Positions 12,174 through 22,814 of a DNA stretch of 64,000 bases are shown here, one piece after another. The notes below the pieces were generated by a model. The model saw nothing but the letters and a program-made list of their open reading frames with translations. It was not told where the DNA came from and did no database searches. Origin of the DNA: Endomychus coccineus (lineage: Eukaryota > Arthropoda > Insecta > Coleoptera > Endomychidae); the NCBI GenBank assembly GCA_958510875.1, contig OY294070.1:11213631-11277630 (forward strand), read 5' to 3'. How positions within the stretch are numbered: the stretch's first letter is position 1; each line of letters opens with the position of its first letter. Both the position numbers and the translations under genes were made by a program.

Positions 12174-13029
12174 ATGAACAACATGAAACGAGCTAATGGC
12201 AACGATTATGAGGGAGGAGTTGTGAAGACAATTTGGAATATCTCCGCAAAGCTTCTCCAGAAAAAGTACTTTGAATATTTCATTCAAAAAATAGGCCCGT
12301 TCAAAGACATAGTTTTCCCACGTGCGGCCAAAAGGAGAGAGCTACAAGCGCTTCCAGAGAAAAGAAAATCCAGCTCTGCAGCTCTGACAACTGAAGAGAT
12401 CAGCAAGATTGTTGAAAACTATGACGAAAACCGGACGGCTTACAAAAAAAGTTCCACCAGATTCCTGCCGTCAAGCTCGCGTGGCGTGGCGACGAAGCAG
12501 CCATCTGCCTAGTAGAATTTTTCAAGAACAAAGTCGACATGTATGGTGAACTTACAGGCCAGGCCGTATTGAATACAACACCATATCCTCCAAAACTACA
12601 CAGGGCGGAGAAAAACATATATCACTGTATCTAAATGGTTAACATCGAACAAAGAATGTCAATACAAGTGTCCAGTGCGTCTACTTCAGAAGATATTAAG
12701 CAAAAGAACACCAAATATCGGAACGAATCGTTGGTGTTAACTCCAAATCCGGATTGGAAGAAGACAATTATTTGGAACAAATATTGTCCAATGAGTATCA
12801 ACCAACTCAGTAAGTGGACACGTCTAGGTCAGCAAAGTATTGGGATATCAAGAAGGTAAAAATAACCAATCATTCAGATCGTTCCTCCGCTGTAAGCAAT
12901 TCAACAAAATCTGGAGCCAAGTTACAAGAAGTTATTCAACTTACTGGTCATTCTTCAAGTGAGTCTCTCAAACTATACCTAAAGCTAATAGTCCAGGCAA
13001 CGAACCGGAAAAAAAATATAGTAAGCTAG
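12174..13029 (+). pseudogene. Crypton-like tyrosine recombinase remnant
   Basis: Three frames together read like the C-terminal half of a Crypton/KIAA1958-type tyrosine recombinase. The first (12285-12435) has LTTEEISKIVENYDEN; after a shift, PDGLQKKF and LAWRGDEAAICLVEFF (12434-12530), close to the PxGLQ and LAWRG-type blocks of Cryptons. A later frame reads NQLSKW (12798-12815), then TNHSDRSSAVS (12875-12910) and QLTGHSSSESLKLYL (12940-12985), which look like the HxxR box, the GH box and a candidate catalytic Tyr. In the family this enzyme cuts and rejoins DNA through a tyrosine. The N-terminus is missing and at least two frameshifts are present, so it cannot be functional. Family assignment is from memory of conserved blocks. 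Confidence 0.62.
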
Positions 13030-14068
13030 AATTTCAAAATTTTGTTTGCATTTTGTTCCTAATACTCCATAGATCATTCATGACCGCGGGGGTCGACCTT
13101 TGTAACCCCCCAAGACGGGGTTTCAACTCCTCAGAGGAGCATTCTTATAAAAACAATCCAACAGTTTAGAAAACTAATGAACTAAGAGCCGAAAATGACC
13201 CCTAGTATGTTTTTTGGGTCGCTGATCACGATTCCGCAGTTAGTTTCCTCGGGAAACTCCCTCCAGATGAGAAATTTGGAAAATTTATATATAATATATA
13301 ATTTATAATTTTGTTGCAAAAATTACCTCTAGCAGGTTTTTTGGGTCGCTGATTACGATTCCGCTGTTAGTTTTCCCAAAACAACTTTCTCCAGATGGAA
13401 AATTCGGGAAATTTGACATTTTCCTGAGACGGTTATGAATAATAAAGTATAATTTTGTTTAAATCTCCAATTATCCGGATTTTTCATCTGGAGAGAATTT
13501 TTTGGGAAACATAACAGCCGAACGTGATAGGGGATCCAAAAACCTACCAGAGGTCATTTTTGCAACAAAATTATAAATTATATATAATATATAAATTTCC
13601 CAAATATCTCACCTGGAGGGAGTTTTCTGAGAAAACTAACTGCGGAATCGTGATCAACGACCCAAAAAACCTACTAGAGGTCATTTTTTGCAACAAAATT
13701 ATACTTTATTATTCATAACCGTCTCAGGAAAATCTCAAATTTCCCTAATTTCCCACCTGGAGGGAGTTTTCTGAGAAAACTAACTGCGGAATCGTGATCA
13801 GCGACCCAAAAAACATACTAAGGAACATTTTCGGCTCTTAATTCATTAATTTTCTAAGCTTTTGGATTGTTTTTTTAAGAATGCTCCCCTGAGGGGTTGA
13901 AACTCCGTTTTGGGGGGGTAGAAAGGTCGGCCCCCGCGGTCTTGATAGTCATGAATGATCTATGGGGTATTAGGAACAAAATGCAAAAAAATTGAAATTC
14001 TAGCTTACCATATATTTTTTTTGTTATGGAATTTTTCCCGGCTTATTGCCTGAACTATAAGCAAGGAA
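12972..14068. repeat. Foldback palindrome, arms about 500 bp
   Basis: The sequence from about 12972 to 13500 returns in reverse complement from about 13530 to 14068. Mirrored landmarks include GTAAGCTAGAATTTC (13020) with GAAATTCTAGCTTAC (13994-14008), and the GACCGCGGGGGTC-type block (13082) with its partner near 13935. Each arm holds two copies of the motif TTGGGTCGCTGATCACGATT, about 130 bp apart. The left arm begins inside the last codons of the Crypton remnant, and a diverged mirror of those codons ends the right arm, so the inverted duplication seems to include the Crypton's 3' end. Confidence 0.85.
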
Positions 14069-15749
14069 TATCATATTAACATCGTTGTAAAAATGAGGAA
14101 AAGAACACTGCCGTACTACTAATAATAGTAGCTCAAGCTCATCGACAGTAACAAAGTTTCACATATTACTTAATAATAATTGTACGTTCAATATTAATAC
14201 AAAATACATGATAAATATAATAATTTATTCTTATTGTTCTATTCATTATATAATCGTAGCGAATACCACTCAAGCAAACGAAAATATTCAATTATACTAA
14301 CCTCCTCACTCGACGTATATCCTTAAGACACCACGACAGCGTTAGCTGTTAGGCAGAATACGTCTCATGACTTGGAAGTATAATTGATTATTTTCTATGC
14401 TTTTACGATATAGAAACTAGTTATTTCGTTCTTATTGTGACACACATTCCTACTTAATGCTAGAAACGGAAACATACCAGCCTAATATTAAAGAAGTTTT
14501 GTTCACATAAGTATGGAATATTTCCGAGTGTATCGTATGTATTAAAATAAATACTGGAACCTCCCCTATAATGACAGTTTCATAGATAAATACTGTTTAC
14601 AGGCTTACGGTTGTTTTATTGACGGCAAGTAAAATCCTAGGATATTTCCATTTTTCCGTTCATTAAATAAATTGATGTAATTTATCATCGAAAGTACCAA
14701 CATAATAAGACTAATATTAATATTATTATTACGTAGTACGAGACCTGAACTCAACGAGGAACGCATAAATCCGTAAACAGATTTATCAGAGCGTCTCCGC
14801 GAAACGAAACTGAGTCTACGTACGTTCGATCGTTTCAAAATTTGTTATGCACAACAAGTAATTATTCAAACACCTTTATCGTTCATTTGTATAAATTATC
14901 ATAATTCGATTTCAATCAATTTCACATTAAGATTGCCAATCGCCGAAATCATTCATAATGATCGATAATAATTTAAAATTAATTTTACCTGTTTTCCTTC
15001 GGTTCGATTTGTTCATTCAACAACATTCTGTGAAGACATACCATTAGTTATAATTCATTCTGAGATGGTATAGTCATATCAATGAGAAAACCAAAATTAA
15101 TCATTCATAATTATTGTTGTTATTCGAGGGAATTAAATGCAAATACGATGATTACGTTTAATTGAAGCAAACATGAGGCAGGAAACGTTCTTGATTTATT
15201 AAGCATGTATGAACAAAAATCTTTCAGACTAAACATACGAGCAGTGGCGGGGCAAGGGCGAGGCAAAAATAAACGCTTGTTGCTAAGCTTGAAAGATCAT
15301 GTAGCTTACGTTGGCGTGGAATTTTTAAAATAGTTTTCAGTTAGATTTGATTTCCTGAAAGATTTTTCGAAGGTGTAATAGTCAAACCACAGCCGACTCT
15401 ATACTAGCCAGGAACAATGCTTAAGCTGACAACACTGTATAGTGTCATGACATGAATTGCAATAAATAAAATATTTACCCATATTTCTGATGTTATTCTA
15501 ATAATTTCAACATCATTTAACTCCTAAAGAATTTTAACGAACGCAGTTGTTGAAATATTTGAGGCGCGAACTATTATCTAGGCAATAACATAGATTTCGG
15601 AAGTTGGAGAATAAATCTCAAATTTTACACAAGACTTTTAACATTTAATTTATAAATGCTGACAAATTGTTTCACCACACTGTGGCATTTCCAAAGTAAG
15701 GAGTTATCAACTAAAGCTAAATCTAAAAGTATGTCCTTAAATATCAGGG
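14069..15749. other. No recognisable gene; possible hAT-type end at 15243
   Basis: AT-rich DNA without protein motifs. GCAGTGGCGGGGCAAGGG at about 15242 resembles the start of a hAT terminal repeat (CAGTGGCGG), but no matching opposite end or transposase is nearby. The 77-codon minus-strand ORF at 14605-14838 is not recognised. Confidence 0.35.
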
Positions 15750-16690
15750 ATCAGAATGTGGTACAAATTGAGGGATGGGGGGTGAATAATGGTGGGAGTG
15801 TGTTTACAAAATTGTTAACAAGCGGTGAATTATATGTATCGATTTGATCATTTAATATTACATCATTATTGTTTTTTGTGTGTTTCAATATTTCTATGGA
15901 TTCTTTTATATTAAGTTTATGTCCTTTTTCCTGAATATGTCGAATATCGGGATTAAGGTCCTCTTTTTGAGCCTGTAACTTCTCAAATGTTCGTTGAACC
16001 TTACGCTGAAACTGCGTCCAGTTTGTCCTATGTAGAAAGCACTGCAGTCATCACATCTCAGTCTGTAAGCTCCAGATTTCTTCAATTTATCTTTTTTAGA
16101 TTTCGAGTTATTAATATACGAGCATAGGTTATTTGTTGTTTTAAAGGCGACGTTTTTATTCTATTTTTTAAGGAATTGAGATATTCTTAATGAATGTTTA
16201 CCTAAATATGTTAGACATGTGAAATTTGATTTTGTATTATTATTAATTTTCGGATAAATTATGAATAAGGATTTTTTATTGAGTTTAGTTTGGAGTATTT
16301 TATTAATTATCTTGACATTATAACCGTTATTTTTGGCAATATCTATGATTCTGTTTAATTCTAAATGAAAATTATCTTTACTTAATGGGACATTAATTAA
16401 TCTACGTATCATACAATTATATGCTGCTAGCTTATGTGATTGTGGATGTAAAGAAGTGTTGTGTATTGTGGTATCTGTGTGGGTGGGCTTGTGATATATA
16501 GCGAAAGAAAAGTAATTATTTGTATGTGAAATTGTCAGATCTAAAAAATGTAAGGGCCTGTTGTTTTCCCTCTCTAATGTGAATTCTATATTTGGGTGTA
16601 AGTTGTTGATATTGATATATGAATTTACACTACGTAAACGCCGAAACCATAGATATATAATACCATAGATAGTCATTTAAGATCAGATAA
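15750..16690 (-). pseudogene. Penelope-like element: RT C-terminal part and GIY-YIG domain
   Basis: The 171-codon minus-strand frame (16676-16161) begins in the RT after the catalytic box: NLHPNIEFTLERE, LHFLDLTIS and IYHKPTHTDTTIH, followed by HPQSHKLAAYN and LIN with a basic linker. After a frameshift near 16160, the frame around 16090-16020 reads GAYRLRCDDCSAFYIGQTGR, the GIY-YIG motif. It continues with KGHKLNIKESIEILKH to about 15850 and decays by about 15760. The N-terminal RT with YVDD is absent. The neighbouring copy at 16830 points the other way, so the two lie 5' end to 5' end. Confidence 0.88.
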
Positions 16691-16829
16691 ACATATGTAT
16701 ATACCTCAGGGGGAAACATTACTGATAATCAAAAGTATCTTGAAAAAAAAACATAGAAACATTGTTATAATACAAGAAATATTACGCACTTTCTCAGAAT
16801 TGTTTTCAATTTAATAACAATGTGTATAC

Positions 16830-17900
16830 TACTCAAGAAGGATTAGCAATGCTGAACCCATTGTGTCCTTATCTGGTCGAAATATTTATGAATGAATAAA
16901 AATTGGAAATCCAAAAACACCCTATTATGAAAAGATTCATTCATTGGCATCTGTATGTTGGCGATATATTAACATGTTTTAATAGAGCACAAAGACAATT
17001 AGATTCTTTCATTCAACATTTAAATAATCTACATCCCAAAATTAAATTCACGGTTGAAGTAGAAGTCAATCACACTGTTAACTTGTTGTACTTAATCAAA
17101 ACTAAATAAAATATTGAAAATTCACATACGGACATTATTATCCACAAAAATCCAAACCACCCCATACAACATAAGCTGGCTGCTCTTCAAAGCATGATAC
17201 ATGGACTTGTTACTATCCCCATGCCAGAATTAAATCATTATAAGAAATTTTTAATTATAAATAAAACAGATAGCAACTAATAACGGCTATAACGAAAAAT
17301 TGTTATCGATTTACTTCGAATAAAAGATTATAATGAAGCAATAAAGTTAGTTTACCCTACTATAGCTAAGACTCATAATTATAGATCAATAATGTATGTA
17401 AGTAAACGTTCTGATAATGTATGCAATTTACTAAAAAAAAACACAATCTTCAGTACAAATAATACGGTAGGCAAATATATTAAAAACATCAAAGCTAAGA
17501 ATAAAAAAGATCAAGAATGAGGAGTATACAAGGTTTAGGATGAAAATTGTGATAAATTATATATAGGACAGACAGGAAGATCTTTCAGAACTAGAACCAA
17601 AGAACATTTCAATTTGAACAAAGGAAATTCAAAAGTTGTAAACCATATTGAAGAAACTGATCATCATTTCAAAGATGATTTTGAGATTCTCCATAAGTCA
17701 ATTAAAAGTAAAGTATTGAACAACTTAGAGAAAATGGAAATTAATAAGTTTAAAAATACAGGAAACCTTTTAAATGATCAGGAAGACTTTACCAATTCTT
17801 CATTATTAAATTTATTTGTAAGGAACTTTTATCCTACTGTACAGGTACACGTACTTTACTCATCCCCTCCTTCTCAATCTTAATTTCTGGAACCGGGAAA
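16830..17900 (+). pseudogene. Penelope-like element: RT fragment and GIY-YIG domain
   Basis: The frame at 16903-17109 contains YVGDIL, where intact elements have YVDD, then SFIQHLNNLHPKIKFTVEVE. Past a stop the text continues with PIQHKLAALQSMIHGLV (17160-17210). From about 17550 the GIY-YIG part reads KLYIGQTGRSFRTRTKEHF, followed by a 90-codon frame (17614-17883) with VVNHIEETDHHF and LEKMEINKF, which is normal for the end of this domain. The Asp-to-Gly change in the RT catalytic box and several stops make the copy inactive. Confidence 0.87.
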
Positions 17901-18979
17901 ATCTTATGTTTCCTATAAGAGAGCTAATACCGGTGTATTGTAAAGCGGGATAGTTCTTTTAGGACAGAGTATACCTGACACCCAATAACAATCTCATCTA
18001 ATCTATGTATTGTTGTTCATTCCTACTTCTCTCCTTGAATCGGATTTTAGTTTCGAGTAAGAATCAGTTTTAAGCTGTAATGGAATTGTTTCTTGATGAT
18101 GATGTAAAGGCACTGATTCAAACCCATGAAGTAAAGTATGACACATTAGAAATTAAATTAAATGCTCATTACAAATTCTTGAGAATGTTAAAATTGAACC
18201 AATTAGATTTTCGTAATTTTGCGAGATACCCATTAATTATAACAAATAATTCTAGTTTATCGTGAGCGTACAATCTCGCAATAACTCAACTAAACGTTGC
18301 AAATATTAATTACGTATTTGCGTTGATCTCAAAGTCCTTGTAATGAGCACTTAATGCTGTCCCGCACGAAGACTTTGGCGATTCCCCGATATTAAAGCAA
18401 GGTTGTAGTGTATTCGAGATTATCTCTTGATTTATGCGGAAGATATCATCTCGCAAAGTTGATTATACAGAATTCAACTCCATATAATATTGTTTAGATA
18501 TGTGAGTGACTTGGTTCCACTTGAATCTGGTTAATTATCATAGTTAAATTATTCGTTTATTCGCGCTTATGTAACAATTAACTAAATTTAACCATCGGAC
18601 GCGCCGCAAAATTAATTATGATGAGAACAGGAACTGGGATGTCAGTTCTTGAGTCTGCATAAGCTTTGATGCAACGATGAAAGAATGTTACCATATTCTA
18701 TTTACTGTAGATTTGAGAACATTTGCATTTCACACTCAAAGGATTCGATTCCTTTCCTATTAACTGCTCTCTTTCTCTATACAGTCGAGGAAATAAGCTG
18801 AAAAAAGTCCACAGTAAAAAATAGAAGATCGGCTGAACCGATTTTTACGTTTTTTAAAGTAATTTTAAAAATAATGTTAGCAGTTTGTTTTTTACAGGCA
18901 TTCTACCGTTTCTACAGAGGAATGCACTTTCAGGAACTAAAATTCAATGTAAAAAAAAGTGGCTAAACTTATCCGGAAT
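17901..18979. other. Spacer between repeats; one unrecognised ORF
   Basis: Outside the 61-codon ORF at 18080-18265, which has its own entry, no coding motif, terminal repeat or RNA gene was seen. Confidence 0.4.
18080..18265 (+). other. Unrecognised 61-codon ORF, possibly a Penelope N-terminus
   Basis: The ORF begins with ATG and reads MELFLDDDVKALIQ, then KLNAHYKFLRMLKLN. It has an acidic start, a heptad-like pattern of Leu, and a run of basic and aromatic residues. It lies 180 bp downstream of a plus-strand Penelope copy, where a tandem partner could begin, and its composition resembles the N-terminal region of such elements. There is no diagnostic motif, so both the function and the coding status are uncertain. 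Confidence 0.25.
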
Positions 18980-19440
18980 AGTCCAAAATTTCTACGCGGG
19001 GGTTTTTGGGGTTGCTGATCACGATTCTGAAGTCAGATTGGAGCAACGACGCACATGTGGGTCAAGGCATGCTGATACCCACGTCGTATCCAGGAAAGCC
19101 GTGAAAATATCTTTAGCAATGGAGTGAAATGTGTTACTATGGTTCTCTTGAGGTTGCCTCAATAGTTACCTGGTGGTCATGATACCCTGATCAGTTGGGT
19201 CATAGCCGGAACTGTTTCTTGGTATGCTGAGAAACGTAACCAAAGTCGTCTCTCGGGGAATTTTGGGGTCAATGATCACGATCCCGGTACCAGATTCAAA
19301 CTACGACGCACCTGATGCTCTGAGCATCCTGGAACTAACGTCGTCTCCAGGGAATTCGTGAAATTATCTTTTGGAATGGGATAGAACATGTATGGGAAGT
19401 TCTTTTGAGGTTGCCGGTTGTGCCAATGCACAGGATATCG
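18980..19440. repeat. Two tandem copies of a 250-260 bp repeat
   Basis: A unit starting near GGGGGTTTTTGGGGTTGCTGA (18998) is repeated from about 19256 (GGGGAATTTTGGGGTCAATG). Shared landmarks are the GATCACGAT core, CGACGCAC, ACGTCGT with CCAGG, GTGAAA with ATCTTT, and TTCT followed by TTGAGGTTGCC at the end. The copies differ at many positions. The first 30 bp are the motif also found in the foldbacks at 13.0-14.1 kb and 38.5-40.0 kb. Confidence 0.78.
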
Positions 19441-20283
19441 TGTTGAGCTAGGTTGTCTCCAGGGATTGTTTTTAATATGCTCTAAAATGCAAACAAAAAG
19501 GTGGGTGGGGATTGCCCATTGTACATCCGCTCGTTTGTTTATAGCAATTTTTGTTGAATGTTGAATAATTTTGCTCCATACATAAAGATATACGGATCAC
19601 GTATTCTGTGCAGTTTCTATCGGGGATATTGATATTTGAAAGCCATTTCTTCAGGATGTTCATCGACTCAGTGATTGGAGTATTTGTAAATAATGAAACA
19701 ACATCAAATGAAACGAGATTCAAGTTTGGAAGCTTTCAATTTTGCAATAAGTTCCAAAGAATTTTTCACAGACAAAGTTGGTGCTGCTTGGAAGTTGCTA
19801 AATTCCTTCACTAACCATTTAGCTATTTTATACATAGGGCAATTAATGTTTGAAATGATTGGTCTCATAGAATTACCCGGTTTATGAATCTTAGGTAAGC
19901 AATACAGTTTAGGAAGATTGGAAGGAAGGATATCAATATTTAAAAGTTACTTTTTGGCCAAGATTTTTCTAAGCGAACATGAAACCTCCTTGAAATCAAA
20001 ATTGAATCAACTTCCAAAAGTTTGGTATAGATACGTTGACGACATTTTCGTGATTACAAGTAAAGATTTTGATTAACTTTTGAACACGCTTAATACCCAA
20101 TTTGATTCACTGAGATTCAATGTCGAAATAGAAACAGATAATCAGCTTCCTTTCCTTGATATTAACATCATAAAAGATGGTAATCACTTTGATTTTCACA
20201 TATATAGAAAACCCACCCAAACAAATAGGTGGCGGATTCAGCTACACCATTTAGATATAAAATAGCTCCGATTAACAGTCTAG

Positions 20284-21346
20284 CAATGATAAGTCAGGAA
20301 ATGACATCCCGTCTTATATGGACATGCAAAAAAGAACTTGAAATACTAGCAGACCGAAACCGCGTTGAGCTGATTTGGGTGCCGGGACATCAGGGAACGA
20401 CAGGCGATGAAAAAATCGACGAACTTGCGGAAACAGTGTCGGAGAACGCTCCAGGATCCAGAACAGACCACGGGGGCTCCAAAACGTACAACACGAAGGT
20501 CTGTAGAAGACATGGAACACCTCAAAGAATACTGGGAAAAAATCACAGGAAACGAGCATGGGAAGAAATACATCAAAGCACCGTGTAACAAAAGAACGAC
20601 AAACCTATTAGCGCTAAATCAGGAAAAAATAAAAGTGGGCTCATGAGTGCTCATGTGCCAGTAAAAGAGCACCTGAGCAGTACGTCTTTCTGTGATTGCA
20701 AATAAGCGTGTATAAAAGTGTTATAACTGAATAAAGTGCGTTGCAAAATGGCTTCCTATATTGATGATTCTGCAAATACTATGATTTCATCCCCACTTTC
20801 ACATACAATTAGTCCACACGCATATAAGTTTTAAGAATCAACATTGCCTTATACAAAAATTATAAACACAGTATCTAATTTTTACTTAAGCTGTCCGATA
20901 GTTGAAGAAAGACAAATATTCCTTACATACGCCCAAATTCAATACCAATATATCAATATACAGTGGAGACCTGACATGCAGACTTTGCGGTAAGCATACA
21001 GAAACAGTGACACACATACTGTGTAAATGCGAGGCAAAAGACAGTCAATTTTTGGAAAGCCCAACGGCGAACCAGCATGATATAGTTTCCACCCAGTAAA
21101 AGGAGTGTAAAAACTCGTACAAGGTACAAAAATACTCGTGTGGATACCATAAAGAAACAAAACATAGGGGAGATGCAATGGGTCAGTAGGCTTAAGTGTC
21201 ACCGGAGGCAAAAGCCAGACAAGCCTACAAAGGGGGTGAAGTTTTTAGTGAGTATGCCTGAAATGATGACTCTCACAGTAGACCATGAAACTCAAAGGCT
21301 CATAATCTCCCCATAAAGGGTTTTCTTTACCTCCGCAAAAAAAAAT
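20284..21346 (+). mobile_element. 5'-truncated non-LTR retrotransposon copy with poly(A)
   Basis: The copy starts inside the RNase H domain: VELIWVPGHQGTTGDEKIDE at 20357-20416 holds the His and Asp of that fold, and the following frames carry the C-terminal linker. VPVKEHL (20655) corresponds to VKGHL in the 11 kb copy, but then about 250 bp of other sequence follow (20680-20943) before GDLTCRLCGK and ETVTHILCKCEA (20965-21033). The 3' UTR and poly(A) match those ending at 11516. Truncation, poly(A) and a 7 bp target duplication are normal marks of target-primed reverse transcription. The host Penelope copy is therefore older. Confidence 0.88.
20680..20943 (+). repeat. Segment of about 250 bp shared with 42.1-42.4 kb
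   Basis: This stretch (TTGCAAATAAGCGTGTATAA to CCAATATATCAATATA) interrupts the ORF2 C-terminal region just before the Cys/His knuckle. It is absent from the 11.1 kb copy but present in reverse orientation at about 42110-42365, joined to the same knuckle sequence at the same base. It contains an ATG frame beginning MASYIDDSANT at 20748. It could be a fixed insertion carried by a subfamily, or a deletion join between 5' and 3' parts of the element. Confidence 0.7.
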
Positions 21347-22020
21347 AGTCTAGTTCATAGATTATTTAACGTCCCTTTGAGCCAGCAAAATTATAGCAAC
21401 GAAGTTGAGAAAATTCAGCAAATTGTTAGACAATGGTTACCAAAAAACTTTGATCAATAATTTAATTTCAAAACAAAAAAGGAAATTGGAACGTAGCCAA
21501 CTAGCCAAATTAGAGCCATCACCTTCAAATACTTCAATAAAATTCAAAAGTGCCATTTATCATACTTCAGTAATTAATAAATTCCATAGTTTGTTTCCTA
21601 AATTTGCAACACAACCAGTTTATAGATGTAAGAACAAGCTAAAACATCGTTTAGGCAACATCTTTGATAAAGTTTCCGATTTCAGCAAATCCAGGATTTA
21701 AAAAATCTATTGTGAGTCGTGTTCAAAATGCTATATGGGCTAAACTAGAAAGAACATTCTTACCAGTTATAAGGAACATTTTGCCCATATGGTGAAAAAT
21801 CAGCAGTAGCAGAACGTATTTTGAATACAGGTAACACCATTTCTCAAGAAAGTTGATCACTTTTAAAACACAGTACAGACAAATATCTAGGTAATTTAGC
21901 AGGGATGGAAATGTATAAACCAAAAAGCAATTCATTAAATTCCGATTTATCTCCAGCTGAGGGTAACCCATTGTTTACATTATTATCCCCAAATAGTATT
22001 GAAACAGGCACATTTTGATT

Positions 22021-22814
22021 TATAATTTAGTTTACTCTGATGATGGCTACTTGGTATCCGAAAGGTCCTCAGTACTTTAATAGTATTTTTAATGGATAAG
22101 GGTGATTATTCCTTATCAATAGTGTTAAAATATATCTACAGTATGAACTCTTTTATAGTTTATTAATTACAGGATATATTAACGTTATCAAACTATAAAT
22201 TTCATGTATACTTGTTGGAAAAAGTACATAATATAATAACTATACATTAGAGGTACTTATTGTCTTAAAACTGGACAGACTATTTTAATAAGTTAATTGA
22301 TCCAAAAAAATGAGAATCAGATTTATTATAGCTAATTAAACACAAAGTGCATAGGTCCGAATGACTATTCATTCTTTATATTACACATGTCTATGTTCTC
22401 GAAGTTAACAATTACGATTAAAAGTAACTAATCACATTAAATAACAGTACAAATACCGCAGAAACTATTAGCGCTGTAATTTGTTTTAAGTGAATTTTCG
22501 GCTGATGTTTAAGCAAAAAAACTGACATAATTAAAGGTACGTGCTCCTTAAATCATTGATATGTTATGATTTTGTTCATGCGAATTGTATTACGATCACG
22601 TTACTTGGCATGACTCTGCAACTTACCAATTATAAGGTACCAAATTGAACAAATAAGTAGCTTTCCTAGAAGTAAACAGCGTTAAACAGATTCACATTAT
22701 TATAAAAACATTAGTTGTGAACTTTGAATAACCAGATCATAAAATATAAATTTTGAATCTCGTTACTATATACAGGTGGTCCGTATAAGACGCCCACATT
22801 AGAAGTGTTTCAAG
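22021..22814. other. No recognisable feature
   Basis: AT-rich DNA between the Penelope cluster and a hAT copy. No protein motif or inverted repeat was noticed. Confidence 0.4.

Larger units (their letters stand above)
20277..21353. repeat. Target-site duplication AGTCTAG around a non-LTR insertion
   Basis: AGTCTAG occurs at 20277-20283, just before the inserted sequence, and again at 21347-21353, just after its poly(A). Removing the insertion and one copy rejoins the Penelope reading (INSLVHRL), as expected for the pre-insertion site. Confidence 0.85.
19497..22020 (+). mobile_element. Penelope-like element with inverted 5' half, split by a later insertion
   Basis: The N-terminal RT lies on the minus strand (about 19945 down to 19497): LPKIHKPG, LVSFDVVSLFTNTPI and SGCTMGNP. 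The next part of the same protein continues on the plus strand from about 19946 with FLAKIFLSEHETSLKSK, WYRYVDDIFVI (the catalytic box), LPFLDINII and RKPTQTN. The plus frame then runs into SATPFRYKIAPINSL, is broken at 20277, and resumes at about 21354 with the linker and a decayed GIY-YIG domain to about 22020. The two halves meet at adjacent codons with a few shared bases (CTTTTTG). This is a 5' inversion of one copy. Stops are frequent, so the element is dead. Confidence 0.85.

Noticed and set aside
13021..14009. CRISPR-like or regularly spaced repeats
   Set aside because: Repeats are few, long, inverted and diverged; they are arms of a foldback, and the genome is eukaryotic.
18990..19440. 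Divergent LTR pair
   Set aside because: The two copies are directly adjacent with no internal region, primer-binding site or TG...CA ends, so a tandem duplication is simpler.
20314..20591. Minus-strand ORFs of 81 codons opposite the RNase H region
   Set aside because: Shadows of the plus-strand RNase H coding sequence; the plus frame has the diagnostic WVPGH motif.
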